NCBI GenBank assembly: GCA_031260605.1 | Contig: JAISLF010000099.1 | Location: forward strand, 1 to 38,710 | DNA from: Oscillospiraceae bacterium | Lineage (GTDB): Bacteria > Bacillota > Clostridia > Oscillospirales > Oscillospiraceae | DNA length: 38,710 bases | Reading direction: 5' to 3' | Part shown: piece by piece, positions 8,041 to 16,432 of the stretch | Layout: each line of letters begins with the position of its first letter | Position numbering within the stretch: the first letter of the stretch is position 1 | Position numbers and translations under genes: made by a program | Notes under the pieces: model-generated | Databases searched by the model: none | Told to the model about the DNA's origin: nothing | The model's input: the letters and a program-made list of their open reading frames with translations, nothing else

Positions 8041-9483
8041 ATGACGGAATACACTGCATATAAAAACAACCGGGACAGTGCGGAGGAGCAGTTTCAAAGG
8101 TCGCTTGCCGAAAACCCGAACTACCGCAAGTCTGACGTACCGTTTTTTCTTCTGTCGCTGATTCTGCTGATAATCGGACTTGCGGCGCTGCTCTCTGCCA
8201 GCTTTGTTGACAAAAACAGAATAACCTTTGACGTTATCATCAAGCAGTTGGTTGCGGCTCCGCTTGTAGTTGTGGCGATGTACCTTGCTTCATTTATCCC
8301 GGTGTCAAGGCTTGACAAAAAGCTCACATTCCGGAATCTGTCGCTTATATTCTGGGCTGTCGCCGTTGTGCTGACCTTCCTGACGCTTCGCGGACCGTTT
8401 TCCGTCGCGTCGAACGGTGCGCGGCGCTGGCTTGTTATTGGCCCTGTGCGGTTTCAGCCGTCCGAACTGATAAAAATCGGCGTAATCCTTGTGTTTGCGG
8501 ATAAGCTCTGCCGAAACGGCAGACCGCTGTATTATACAGGAGAGGAGCGACCCGCAGAGGAGTACACGCGAATTTTGTTCATACGGCGAATTGTCATCTG
8601 GTGGCGCTCCTTCAAGGACGCGCTCAGTCACTCGCCGCTTATGGTTCTGTACCCGATTGTCTGGCCGATAAAGACATTTCTGCGCTTTTTTTGCTACACG
8701 CTGTTTCCGTACAACTTCGTACTTATCATTTCGCTTATTCCCCTCGCGATTCAGCCGCATATGTCGGCGGCGATTATTATCGCGGCGATAGCGGTTTGCG
8801 TGCTTATAATCGGCGGCCTGCCGAAAAAGACGATAGCGGTATGCGCTGTAATCGTAGGTGTTGCGGCGGCTGTTGTTGTTGTACTTGCCAACAACCAATA
8901 CAAGGCGGCGGAGGAGAGAATCGAGCTTGAGCGCCAGACGCGTGAGCCGTCCGCAAACGAGATAAGCGCTATTTACGCCGAGGAAATTAAGCCCTACCAG
9001 CTTATGCGCGTTGTGTTTTGGCTGCACCCGGACAAGGACCCCTCAGGCGCGAGCTACCAGACAAATATGTCGCTTCTTGCAATCGGCTCAGGCGGACTGA
9101 CCGGCGTCGGGTATTTGCAATCCCGAATGAAATTCAACTATCTGCCCGAAAAGCAGAACGACTACGTGTTTTCGATATTCTGCGAGGAAACGGGGTTCTT
9201 GGGCGCGATAACCGTTATGTTTGTATTTGCGCTGTTTGTCTGGCGAGGGTTTTGGATTGCGCGGCACGTACGCGACAGGCATACGGCAATTGTCGTTGCG
9301 GGTATCGTCTCAATGTTCGCGCTGCAAATTCTGTTTAACATTGCGGTTATTACAAACACCATACCGTCTACCGGAATATCTCTGCCGTTTTTCTCAAGCG
9401 GACTGTCCGCCCTTGTAACGCAGCTTCTCGGCGTAGGCATAGTGCTGTCCGCCTCACGGACTATTCCGGAATACGAATTTTAA
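8041..9483 (+). CDS. ftsW: SEDS-family peptidoglycan glycosyltransferase FtsW
   Basis: FtsW polymerises lipid II at the septum together with a class B PBP such as the one encoded upstream. Multiple membrane spans and the SEDS signature NGARRWLVIG...RFQPSELIK (about 125-145) are clear. The C-terminal end with STGISLPFFSSG also fits, and QPHMSAAI matches the clostridial form of the mid-protein motif. At 480 residues it is longer than the usual 370-420. Two polar stretches account for this: one at about 156-222, between the spans that follow the signature and the QPHMS motif, and a charged one at about 284-320. The gene begins one base after the mraY stop. RodA is less likely because of the position. 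Confidence 0.9.
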   Translation: MTEYTAYKNNRDSAEEQFQRSLAENPNYRKSDVPFFLLSLILLIIGLAALLSASFVDKNRITFDVIIKQLVAAPLVVVAMYLASFIPVSRLDKKLTFRNLSLIFWAVAVVLTFLTLRGPFSVASNGARRWLVIGPVRFQPSELIKIGVILVFADKLCRNGRPLYYTGEERPAEEYTRILFIRRIVIWWRSFKDALSHSPLMVLYPIVWPIKTFLRFFCYTLFPYNFVLIISLIPLAIQPHMSAAIIIAAIAVCVLIIGGLPKKTIAVCAVIVGVAAAVVVVLANNQYKAAEERIELERQTREPSANEISAIYAEEIKPYQLMRVVFWLHPDKDPSGASYQTNMSLLAIGSGGLTGVGYLQSRMKFNYLPEKQNDYVFSIFCEETGFLGAITVMFVFALFVWRGFWIARHVRDRHTAIVVAGIVSMFALQILFNIAVITNTIPSTGISLPFFSSGLSALVTQLLGVGIVLSASRTIPEYEF

Positions 9484-9532
9484 GCGCGGAAGCAGTTCGT
9501 TTGCCGCGACAGTCAAGGATATTTTACTGAAA

Positions 9533-10663
9533 ATGAACGTACTTATCGTTTGCGCCGGAACTGCCGGTCATATAAACCCCGCAATTGCGGTCGCAGAAGC
9601 TCTGCGTGAGCTTGACCCGAAATGCAGCATACTGTTTTGCGGAGCGGGACGGCCGCTGGAGAACAGGCTTATTCCTGAGGCAGGATTTGAGGTTCGCAAC
9701 ATCAATATGGTGGGGCTGAAGCGCTCACTTTCGCCGAAGGGGCTGCTGTTTAACCTGCGAGCGGCGGGAAAGCTCCTGCGCTCATTTGGAGAAAGCCGCA
9801 GACTGATTGCGGAGTTTCGCCCCGATTACATTTTCGGCACGGGCGGATATGTCTGCTACCCTGTTTTGCGCGAGGGACAAAAGGCGCGAATCCCGACGGG
9901 TGTGCACGAGTCAAACTCGGTTGCGGGGCTTGCGCTCAAGGCGCTGTCAGGCAGGGTTACGAACCTGTTTACGGCATTTTCGGAGACGCTGCCGCAGTTC
10001 AAAAACTCTGCCGCAGAGGTAATCCAAACGCCTGTGCGCCGCGGATTTTACGATTTGACACGGCAAAGCGCGCGAGAGCGTTTGGGTATTCCCGAAAGCA
10101 GCCGCGTTGTCGTCTCCTTCTGGGGCAGCCTCGGCAGCTCCGTTATGAACGAAATTACTAAAGACTTTGATATTACCGCCGCGCAGGAAAATGCGCTTTG
10201 GCACATTCACGGCGCGGGAAGCGAGTCCGCCGCAAGGCTGATAACAGACGGTGTTACCGCCGCCGTCGGAAGCGTTCCGCCGAACATTGTCATAAAGCCC
10301 TATCTTGAGAACGCGAGTGTGTATATGGCGGCGGCAGACCTCTTCCTCGGACGCGCGGGTGGCTCGACAATTGCCGAGCTTTGCGCTCTGCGACTGCCGT
10401 CCGTACTGATTCCGTCGCCTTACGTTACAGGTGGTCAGCAGATAAAAAATGCCGCAAGCCTTGAGAAGGACGGAGCGGCGGCAGTGCTGCCTGAAGCGGG
10501 GCTGACAGGCGCCGTGTTGTACAAAAAGACGGCGGAGCTGCTTGACGACAGCGAAAGGCTCGCCGTTATGCGCGGAAATCTGGCAAAAAAGTCGCCCGGG
10601 AGACCCGCGCTTGAAATTGCCGTTAGGATTATGGAGGCGGTGCAGAACAAAAAGCCGCGATGA
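9533..10663 (+). CDS. murG: UDP-GlcNAc transferase MurG
   Basis: MurG is the peripheral membrane glycosyltransferase that adds GlcNAc to lipid I to give lipid II. The 376-residue protein shows the N-terminal glycine loop CAGTAGHINPA, the acceptor-side segment FGTGGYVCYP, and the C-terminal UDP-GlcNAc motif LFLGRAGGSTIAEL. Substitutions are visible in usually strict spots: HESNSVAG instead of HEQNxxPG, and VSFWGSLG instead of the usual VxGGSLG pattern. Folding and function are still expected. The gene follows ftsW by 49 bases. Confidence 0.93.
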   Translation: MNVLIVCAGTAGHINPAIAVAEALRELDPKCSILFCGAGRPLENRLIPEAGFEVRNINMVGLKRSLSPKGLLFNLRAAGKLLRSFGESRRLIAEFRPDYIFGTGGYVCYPVLREGQKARIPTGVHESNSVAGLALKALSGRVTNLFTAFSETLPQFKNSAAEVIQTPVRRGFYDLTRQSARERLGIPESSRVVVSFWGSLGSSVMNEITKDFDITAAQENALWHIHGAGSESAARLITDGVTAAVGSVPPNIVIKPYLENASVYMAAADLFLGRAGGSTIAELCALRLPSVLIPSPYVTGGQQIKNAASLEKDGAAAVLPEAGLTGAVLYKKTAELLDDSERLAVMRGNLAKKSPGRPALEIAVRIMEAVQNKKPR

Positions 10664-10791
10664 TGGGTTATACTTTGCAAAAGAGTAACGCAAGCTCAAA
10701 GACCGACATAAAATAAGATAACTGTAACTTTGGATTGCCGCGTGTTTTCACGTGCGCAAGGCTACGCTACAAGTTCGGCAAGGAGTCAGCG

Positions 10792-12144
10792 ATGAGAAAA
10801 ATAGTGATCGAGGGCGGAAACAAGCTCTACGGTTCAATAAAAATTCAAGGGGCGAAGAACAGCGTTCTTCCGCTCTTGTCGGCATCTATCCTTAACGAAG
10901 GGATAAGCGTTTTCCAAAACGTACCCAATATATCTGACGTTGCGGCGGCGATGAAAATCCTGCGTCATCTCGGCTGCGCGGCGGAGCTGAAGTGCGGGGC
11001 GTTGACGGTTGACGCGCGGGAGATTACGACGACCGAAATTCCCGACGGGCTTATGCGTGAAATGCGCTCCTCAGTCATTTTTCTCGGCGCGATATTAGCG
11101 CGGTGCGGCGAGGTTACGCTCTCGTACCCCGGCGGGTGCGAGCTTGGACCGCGCCCGATCGATATGCACATCAAGGCTCTGCGAGACCTCGGCGCGGATA
11201 TTCACGAGAACGCGGGCAAAATTCGCTGTCTGATTCCGGCGGGGCAAAGGCTTACCGGGCGGCGCATAGATTTTCGCGGCCCGTCTGTCGGCGCAACCGA
11301 AAACGCCATGATTGCCTCTGTTTTAGCGCAGGGAACGACAATTATCTCAAACGCGGCAAAGGAACCCGAAATCTGGGATTTGCAGATGTATCTGCGAAAG
11401 CTCGGCGCGGACATAGAGGGCGCGGGAACGTCCGTTATCACAGTGCGCGGTATTGACGCCTGCGCTATGAACGTCACGCACACAATTATCCCGGACAGAA
11501 TCGTCACGGGGACATATCTGTGCGCTTGCGCCGCTGCAGGCGGTGAGATTTTGCTTACCGACTGCGGACCGACGCATATTGAGTCGCTTATTTCCGTGCT
11601 GCGCGGATGGGGTTGCGAAATTAACACGTCCAAGACAAGCATACATATAAAAACCGCCGGTGCGCGCACGGCTTCCGGCAGCGTTGTCGCGGAGCCTTAC
11701 CCCGCGTTTCCGACAGACGCCGCGCCGACGCTTGTCGCGGCGGCATCAGCGGTCAGCGGTAACTTTGTTTTTGTCGAGAAAATCTTTTCCGAGAGGTTCA
11801 AATACTGCCGCGAGCTTGAAAAGCTCGGCGCGGAAATCACGCTGTTTGAAAACAGCGCCATGGTTTCCGGCGGACGTGAGCTGACGGGAGCAAAGGCTGC
11901 TGCGACAGACCTGCGCGGTGGCGCGGCGCTTGCCGTTGCGGGGCTTTGCGCCAAAGGGATTACGGAAATCAGCGAGATTCAGCACATAGAGCGCGGATAT
12001 GAGGACTTGGTGCGGGATCTGAAGTCCGTGGGAGCGAATATAATGTACATCAACACGCCGGAAGCGGCGGTGAGCGCAGACGCGAAAAAACGAACCGATA
12101 AGCCGGACGGAACCGGCGGCGGTATTGGGAGAATATACGCCTGA
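10792..12144 (+). CDS. murA: UDP-GlcNAc 1-carboxyvinyltransferase MurA
   Basis: MurA transfers enolpyruvate from PEP to UDP-GlcNAc, the first committed step of peptidoglycan synthesis. The 450-residue protein begins KIVIEGGNKLYGSIKIQGAKNS, the typical start, and carries the catalytic loop PGGCELGPRPID with the cysteine at residue 116. That cysteine is the residue fosfomycin alkylates, so the target site is intact. The ATG at 10792 has AAGGAG 6 bases upstream and is preferred over a TTG at 10735. A short basic C-terminal tail after residue 430 looks extra. A murA copy between murG and ftsQ is common in Clostridia. Confidence 0.95.
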   Translation: MRKIVIEGGNKLYGSIKIQGAKNSVLPLLSASILNEGISVFQNVPNISDVAAAMKILRHLGCAAELKCGALTVDAREITTTEIPDGLMREMRSSVIFLGAILARCGEVTLSYPGGCELGPRPIDMHIKALRDLGADIHENAGKIRCLIPAGQRLTGRRIDFRGPSVGATENAMIASVLAQGTTIISNAAKEPEIWDLQMYLRKLGADIEGAGTSVITVRGIDACAMNVTHTIIPDRIVTGTYLCACAAAGGEILLTDCGPTHIESLISVLRGWGCEINTSKTSIHIKTAGARTASGSVVAEPYPAFPTDAAPTLVAAASAVSGNFVFVEKIFSERFKYCRELEKLGAEITLFENSAMVSGGRELTGAKAAATDLRGGAALAVAGLCAKGITEISEIQHIERGYEDLVRDLKSVGANIMYINTPEAAVSADAKKRTDKPDGTGGGIGRIYA

Positions 12145-12896
12145 TGTCAGCTAAAACAAAAGCGAAAACAAGAAGATACAGACTTGGAAGTCCGCTTATT
12201 CCGATGGTGCTTTCGGCGTTTGCGGTTATACTGCTTGCAAGCCTGGTTTTCTGCAAGACGGCGAAAATCATCGTCATCGGCGCAAACAGGTATTCAGCGG
12301 AGGAAATCGCGCAGACCTCCGGCGTTAAGCTCGGCTCAAGCACGCTGTTTTTGTCACCGGAAAAAATCGCAAAGTCAATATCCGAAAAATATCCTTACAT
12401 ATCGCAGGTGGCTGTAAAGGGAGCGTTTTCAGACACTGTTGAAATAACCGTCACAGAGGAAACACCGAGGGCTTTTATCACCGTCGGGGGAGAGTTTTTG
12501 CTGATAGACAGGCTTGCGCGCGGGCTTGAGACAGTATCGCAAAAGCCGGCGGGGTTAATTGAGGTATCGGGCATTACGCTCACGGGCACAATTCCCGGAA
12601 AGCCGCTTATGCTCGACCCTGCATACGCCTGGCAGCCGCAAATAATACTGAATGTGATCGAGGCGCTGGATGCAAACGGAATTTACGGCTCTGTGCCGAT
12701 TATTTCCGTTGGGCGGCGGGATGCAATTTCCTTTAACTACGAAAACCGGTTTACAGTCATTATACGCGACGGGCTGAATGCAAAAAAAGACGTTGCGACG
12801 TTCCTGTCTTCGCTCACGCAAAAGCCGGAGGAAATAACGTCCGGCGTTGCGGAGGTTACGGAGAATAATGAGGTGCTGTACTCTGTGGCGCGGTAA
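12144..12896 (+). CDS. ftsQ: Cell division protein FtsQ/DivIB
   Basis: This bitopic division protein links FtsL and DivIC to the septal synthases. The 250 residues comprise a short basic cytoplasmic part, one transmembrane span (about 19-37), a POTRA domain beginning IIVIGANRYSAEEI, and the beta domain. The segment VAVKGAFSDTVEITVTEE is typical of the family. The ATG shares one base with the murA stop (TGATG), so translation is probably coupled. It is the last gene of the cluster; a strong terminator begins 18 bases downstream. ftsA and ftsZ, which often follow, are absent. Confidence 0.88.
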   Translation: MSAKTKAKTRRYRLGSPLIPMVLSAFAVILLASLVFCKTAKIIVIGANRYSAEEIAQTSGVKLGSSTLFLSPEKIAKSISEKYPYISQVAVKGAFSDTVEITVTEETPRAFITVGGEFLLIDRLARGLETVSQKPAGLIEVSGITLTGTIPGKPLMLDPAYAWQPQIILNVIEALDANGIYGSVPIISVGRRDAISFNYENRFTVIIRDGLNAKKDVATFLSSLTQKPEEITSGVAEVTENNEVLYSVAR

Positions 12897-12913
12897 GTGA
12901 CGCAGAGTAATAA

Positions 12914-12957
12914 AAAACACCGGGAAGAATAAAATCTTTCCGGTGTTTTGATTTTTT
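12914..12957. terminator. Bidirectional intrinsic terminator
   Basis: A 15-bp stem with one G-T pair (12914-12928 with 12935-12949, loop ATAAAA) is flanked by a T run on the plus strand and an A run on the other side. It lies between the convergent ftsQ and sensor kinase genes and should stop transcription from both. Confidence 0.92.
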
Positions 12958-12977
12958 GCCGGCGGGTGTCCGCCGCC

Positions 12978-14381
12978 TTACTTTTCTCCGACAGGCAGAC
13001 TTACGGTGAACAGGCTGCCCTTGCCGTGTTTGCTGACGGCGGAAATATCGCCGCCGTGCAGCGTGACTATTTCCTTTGTTACGGAAAGCCCGAGTCCTGT
13101 TGAGGCGTTTTCTGAGGTTCTGGCTTTATCCGCGCGGTAAAACCGCTCGAACACGTGCGGCAGGTCAACCTCCGATATGCCCTCGCCGTTGTCCCGCACA
13201 GAGAGCTGCACGTGCTTTATATCGGCGCGATAGTTTGTCGTCAGCAAAATTTTGCCGCCCTGCGGTGTGTATTTAGACGCGTTGGACAGAAGATTCAGCA
13301 CAACCTGAAGTATCCGCTCGGCGTCGCCCTTTATTTTCGGTATCTCGCCGCAGGAGAGCGTTAACCGCTGCTCTTTTTTCTGAAGCTGAATCTTTATCGC
13401 GGAAACTGCCTTTTCGCAGACCTCGTTTATGTCGATATAAGAAACGTCCAGCGAGACCTTGCCGGAATCAAACCTTGACAGCTCAAGCAGTCTGCCGATT
13501 ATGCGCGTCATTCTTCTCGCCTCTGACAGGGTAATGCGCAGGAACTCAAGCTGTGCCTCCGGCGGGACCTCAGATGTCAGCATTGTTTCCGTATATGCCG
13601 TTACGGAGGTCAGAGGCGTTTTCAGCTCGTGCGAAACGTCCGCAATCAGCACTCGCTGCGCCTCCTCTGAGCGCTCCAGGCGCTCAATTGTCCGGCGGAG
13701 CTGCTTTGCCATATAGTTAAACGCGCGGCCTAAGCGGCCGATTTCGTCGCGTGAGCGCACCTTTACCTTGTCGGAATAGTCGCCCTTTGCAATTTTTATC
13801 GCCGTGCGCGTCATTTCCTCAATCGGGGCTGTAACGGCGTGCGCTATGCCGAAAATAAGAACGGACGCGACGGAAATGACGACAAGACCGGACTTTACGG
13901 TAATTGAGGTTATGCTCTCCGACATCTCGCCGGCAAGTGTTCTGTCGTCCCGCAGAAGTATCGTGTAGGGCCCGATGACGCGGCGCTGAAAGTCGTATTT
14001 GCCGACGAGGTTGCCGTCCTTTGCATTGGAAAGCACTATTGCGCCGTTTTCGTCGAGAATAAAAAATGTACGGCGTTCTCCGTCTACTCCGAGCTTGCCG
14101 GAATAGGCGATTAAAACGTCGTACATCAGCTCAGGCGGGTTTTCGGCTGAAAGGCACGCGGAAAGCGCCGCCTGAATGTCGGTATCGGTAAAAACCTCCG
14201 CGGTTATCCGCGCGAAATATGAGCGGTAGTAGGTGCGCACATTCAGCGTTACGGCAAATGTGACCGCCGTAAGTATGGCAACGGCTGTAATCCAGAGGAT
14301 TATGACATATTTTGTTCGCAGTGAGGAGTTAAGCTTTGCGCTCTTCTTCGCCAGTTCCTTGATTTTCGATATAAAGCTCAT
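12978..14381 (-). CDS. Sensor histidine kinase (PhoR/WalK type)
   Basis: This is a membrane sensor that phosphorylates the response regulator encoded just upstream. The 467 residues contain a first transmembrane span (about 24-47), an extracellular sensing part of about 115 residues, a second span (about 164-184), a HAMP linker, the phospho-acceptor H251 in DVSHELKTPLT, and an ATPase domain with LLSNASKYTP, DNGEGIS and GLGLSV. The ATG at 14381 is preferred because GGAGG lies 6 bases upstream; an upstream in-frame start would run back into the regulator-side sequence. No cytoplasmic PAS domain was recognised, unlike typical WalK. The stimulus is unknown. Confidence 0.92.
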   Translation of the reverse strand: MSFISKIKELAKKSAKLNSSLRTKYVIILWITAVAILTAVTFAVTLNVRTYYRSYFARITAEVFTDTDIQAALSACLSAENPPELMYDVLIAYSGKLGVDGERRTFFILDENGAIVLSNAKDGNLVGKYDFQRRVIGPYTILLRDDRTLAGEMSESITSITVKSGLVVISVASVLIFGIAHAVTAPIEEMTRTAIKIAKGDYSDKVKVRSRDEIGRLGRAFNYMAKQLRRTIERLERSEEAQRVLIADVSHELKTPLTSVTAYTETMLTSEVPPEAQLEFLRITLSEARRMTRIIGRLLELSRFDSGKVSLDVSYIDINEVCEKAVSAIKIQLQKKEQRLTLSCGEIPKIKGDAERILQVVLNLLSNASKYTPQGGKILLTTNYRADIKHVQLSVRDNGEGISEVDLPHVFERFYRADKARTSENASTGLGLSVTKEIVTLHGGDISAVSKHGKGSLFTVSLPVGEK

Positions 14382-14454
14382 CGGACGCCTCCCGCGTTTT
14401 TTCGTGCCGCTCAAGCTGCTTTTAAGTGCGATATTACTTCGCCCGTGCGCGGAA

Positions 14455-15204
14455 TCATTTGTTAATCGGTAGAATCCTCGCAGTTGTAACAGAGGACGCG
14501 TCGTCCTTTGCAAAGTAGTAGCCCTGACCGCGCTTTGTCCGGATAATCTCCGGCTCCGCCGGGCTTTGCTCTATCTTTTCGCGCAGCCGCCTGACGCAAA
14601 CGTCAACGGCGCGCAGGTCTCCGTAATAGTCGTAATGCCACACATCGCGCATAAGCTCCTCGCGTGAGAAAACACGCATCGGGTTTTTGTGCAGGAAGGT
14701 GATCAGCTCAAACTCGCGCGGCGTTAAGCCGCAGGGGGAGGTTCCGCGAAAAACGTCGAACCTGTTCATATCTATTGTAATTTCAGCGCCTTTGCTCTTG
14801 TCGCCTGCGCTTTTAACGCCTGTTTCACTCAGACAGTTGCGGCGGAGGTTCGCCGCGATTCTGCCGCGCAGCTCCGGAATTGAAAACGGCTTTTTGATAT
14901 AGTCGTCCGCGCCGAGGGAGAAGCCGGCGACCACGTCCTCCTCGCGCTCACGCGCTGTGAGCATAATAATACTGGTCAGCTTGTCTGTCTTTCTGATTTC
15001 CTGCAAGACCTCAAAGCCGTCCAGCTCCGGAAGCATAATATCCAGCAGAATCAGCGCGGGGTGCTCCGCACGGTATTTTTCAAGTGCCTCAACGCCGTTT
15101 CCGGCGATGCAAACGTCGTACTCCTTCTCCAGATTAAAGCGTAATATTTCGCATATCGGCGCTTCATCGTCCACAATAAGTAATTTTACTTTTTGATTTT
15201 GCAT
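14455..15204 (-). CDS. OmpR/PhoB-family response regulator
   Basis: This 249-residue DNA-binding regulator is the partner of the kinase 73 bases downstream. The receiver domain shows D12-D13, the phosphorylation site D55 in LLDIMLPELDGF, and K105 in KKPF. The C-terminal winged-helix domain includes LTPREFELI and RAVDVCVRRLREKI. The ATG at 15204 follows AGGAGG by 10 bases; a start 8 codons earlier is possible but lacks a site. The upstream region has an 11-base-phased GTAAC repeat of the kind bound by PhoB, PhoP and WalR, so autoregulation is plausible. The residues alone do not decide between PhoP, WalR and another family member. Confidence 0.93.
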   Translation of the reverse strand: MQNQKVKLLIVDDEAPICEILRFNLEKEYDVCIAGNGVEALEKYRAEHPALILLDIMLPELDGFEVLQEIRKTDKLTSIIMLTAREREEDVVAGFSLGADDYIKKPFSIPELRGRIAANLRRNCLSETGVKSAGDKSKGAEITIDMNRFDVFRGTSPCGLTPREFELITFLHKNPMRVFSREELMRDVWHYDYYGDLRAVDVCVRRLREKIEQSPAEPEIIRTKRGQGYYFAKDDASSVTTARILPINK

Positions 15205-15394
15205 TGGAATATGTCCTCCTTGCCACATAGTGGCTTATGTAAAACTGCGGACTGAATCCGCGCGTTAAGCATACTGTATTTGTCAGTAAAGTCTGCCCCG
15301 CCGAGCACCGGTCAAACACGTCCGGCAGATGAAAAAACGCGAATTATGTCGAAAAAATATCATCTACATTATGACACACTTTTTCGGATTTGAA

Positions 15395-15411
15395 TGTTAC
15401 AAATGCGTTAC
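15395..15411 (-). promoter_or_regulatory. PhoB/WalR-like direct repeat upstream of the response regulator
   Basis: On the minus strand CGTAAC and TGTAAC occur 11 bases apart, matching the spacing of OmpR-family tandem sites (hexamer, 5 bases, hexamer). A possible -10 (CATAAT, plus-strand positions 15368-15373) lies 21 bases downstream on that strand with no good -35, as in activator-dependent promoters. Binding is inferred. Confidence 0.45.
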
Positions 15412-15520
15412 GGTCTGGCGGCTCTACTAAAACTGTTGAAAAAAGGTAAAAATCAAAATTTTCATCTTTATATCGGGAATTTCTGACGAGGTTACAGTTT
15501 CTTCTCGGTTCTCCGACTTC

Positions 15521-15606
15521 TTGTAACCTATTGTACCACTTTAGTCCACAATTGTAAACACCATTACATTGAAAATTTGTAAACGAATCAATGCAAATTT
15601 GTAAAG
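15521..15606 (+). promoter_or_regulatory. TTGTA repeat cluster upstream of cysE
   Basis: TTGTA occurs at 15521, 15531, 15552, 15577 and 15599. An identical 11-mer AAATTTGTAAA is repeated exactly 22 bases apart (15573 and 15595), just upstream of the cysE -35. The spacing is close to whole helical turns, so this is probably a tandem operator, perhaps for the divergently encoded response regulator. The rest of the 469-base gap 15205-15673 shows only small hairpins, such as 15247-15261. Confidence 0.5.
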
Positions 15607-15611
15607 ATTAC

Positions 15612-15640
15612 TTGCAAAAAAAATAAGGCTATGTTATACT
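15612..15640 (+). promoter_or_regulatory. Extended -10 promoter of cysE
   Basis: TTGCAA (15612-15617) and TATACT (15635-15640) are separated by 17 bases, and TG one base before the -10 makes it an extended -10 promoter. Transcription would start near 15647, so the cysE leader is under 30 bases, too short for a T-box. Confidence 0.75.
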
Positions 15641-15673
15641 ATTATCATTGAGGACTATTATTTCAAACTGCTT

Positions 15674-16336
15674 ATGTCAATTCATTTATCAGAAACAATA
15701 TCAGCATACCTTTCAAGAGACCCGGCTGCGACCTCGCGGATTCAAGTGTTTTTATTATACCCAGGAGTTCACGCCTATATCGCATATCGGTTTTCCCATT
15801 TTTTGTATAAACACAAAAGATTTTTTTTAGCGCGTTTTTTTTCGCAGTGGTCACGCAGGGCAACGGGGATAGAGATTCATCCCGGAGCGAAAATCGGCCG
15901 CAGGTTTGTTATAGACCACGGAATGGGCGTTGTAATCGGGGAGACCGCCGAGATTGGCGACGATGTGCTGATTTACCAGGGCGTGACGCTTGGCGGAACA
16001 GGCAAGGAAACAGGTAAGCGTCACCCGACAATCGGGAATAATGTACTTATCGGCTCCGGCGCAAAGGTTCTCGGTCCGTTTACGGTCGGAGATAACTCGC
16101 GTATTGCCTCCGGCGCTGTTGTGCTCAGCGCTGTTCCGGCGAACTCGACGGCAGTCGGCGTTCCGGCAAGGATTGTGCGCATTGCGGACAAGAAGCCGGA
16201 ATACGTTAAAAATGTTGACCAGCTTGTCGATGAAGACCCTGTTTCCGTCGAGCTTTCGGCGATTGAGCAGCAGCTCTTGCTGCTTGAACGGCGCGTTGCG
16301 GCGGCTGAGGTGTTTTTTGACGGCGGCGGGATATAG
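15674..16336 (+). CDS. cysE: Serine O-acetyltransferase CysE
   Basis: CysE makes O-acetylserine from serine and acetyl-CoA, the first step of cysteine synthesis, in the cytoplasm. The 220-residue protein matches the shorter Gram-positive type: an N-terminal helical part (SRDPAATSRIQVFLLYPGVHA), then left-handed beta-helix hexapeptide repeats with HPGAKIGRRFVIDHGMGVVIGETAEIGD and QGVTLGGTGKETGKRHPTIG. The two motif histidines (in HPGAKIG and IDHGMG) are present. About 40 C-terminal residues form a predicted helical tail rich in leucine and glutamate. The ribosome-binding site is weak. It precedes cysS, so cysteine synthesis and charging are neighbours. Confidence 0.94.
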   Translation: MSIHLSETISAYLSRDPAATSRIQVFLLYPGVHAYIAYRFSHFLYKHKRFFLARFFSQWSRRATGIEIHPGAKIGRRFVIDHGMGVVIGETAEIGDDVLIYQGVTLGGTGKETGKRHPTIGNNVLIGSGAKVLGPFTVGDNSRIASGAVVLSAVPANSTAVGVPARIVRIADKKPEYVKNVDQLVDEDPVSVELSAIEQQLLLLERRVAAAEVFFDGGGI

Positions 16337-16383
16337 GCAGGGCGCAAAACCTGCTTGCCGCCGATAAATTGTTTGTGTTAAGG

Positions 16384-16401
16384 TTAGCGTATATACGCTA
16401 A
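16384..16401. promoter_or_regulatory. 18-bp perfect palindrome upstream of cysS
   Basis: TTAGCGTATATACGCTAA is perfectly self-complementary and lies 31 bases before the cysS start. No T run follows, and the centre is AT-rich, so an operator for a dimeric regulator is more likely than a terminator. The regulator is unknown. Confidence 0.5.
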
Positions 16402-16432
16402 TAATATTTTGCGCTTTGGAGAATAACAAATC

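Noticed and set aside
15641-15673. T-box riboswitch before cysE/cysS
   Set aside because: The predicted cysE leader is under 30 bases and the cysE-cysS gap is 96 bases, too short for a T-box.
15229-15673. Non-coding RNA gene in the divergent gap
   Set aside because: Only short hairpins and repeats are visible; no tRNA, 6S or other RNA structure could be supported.
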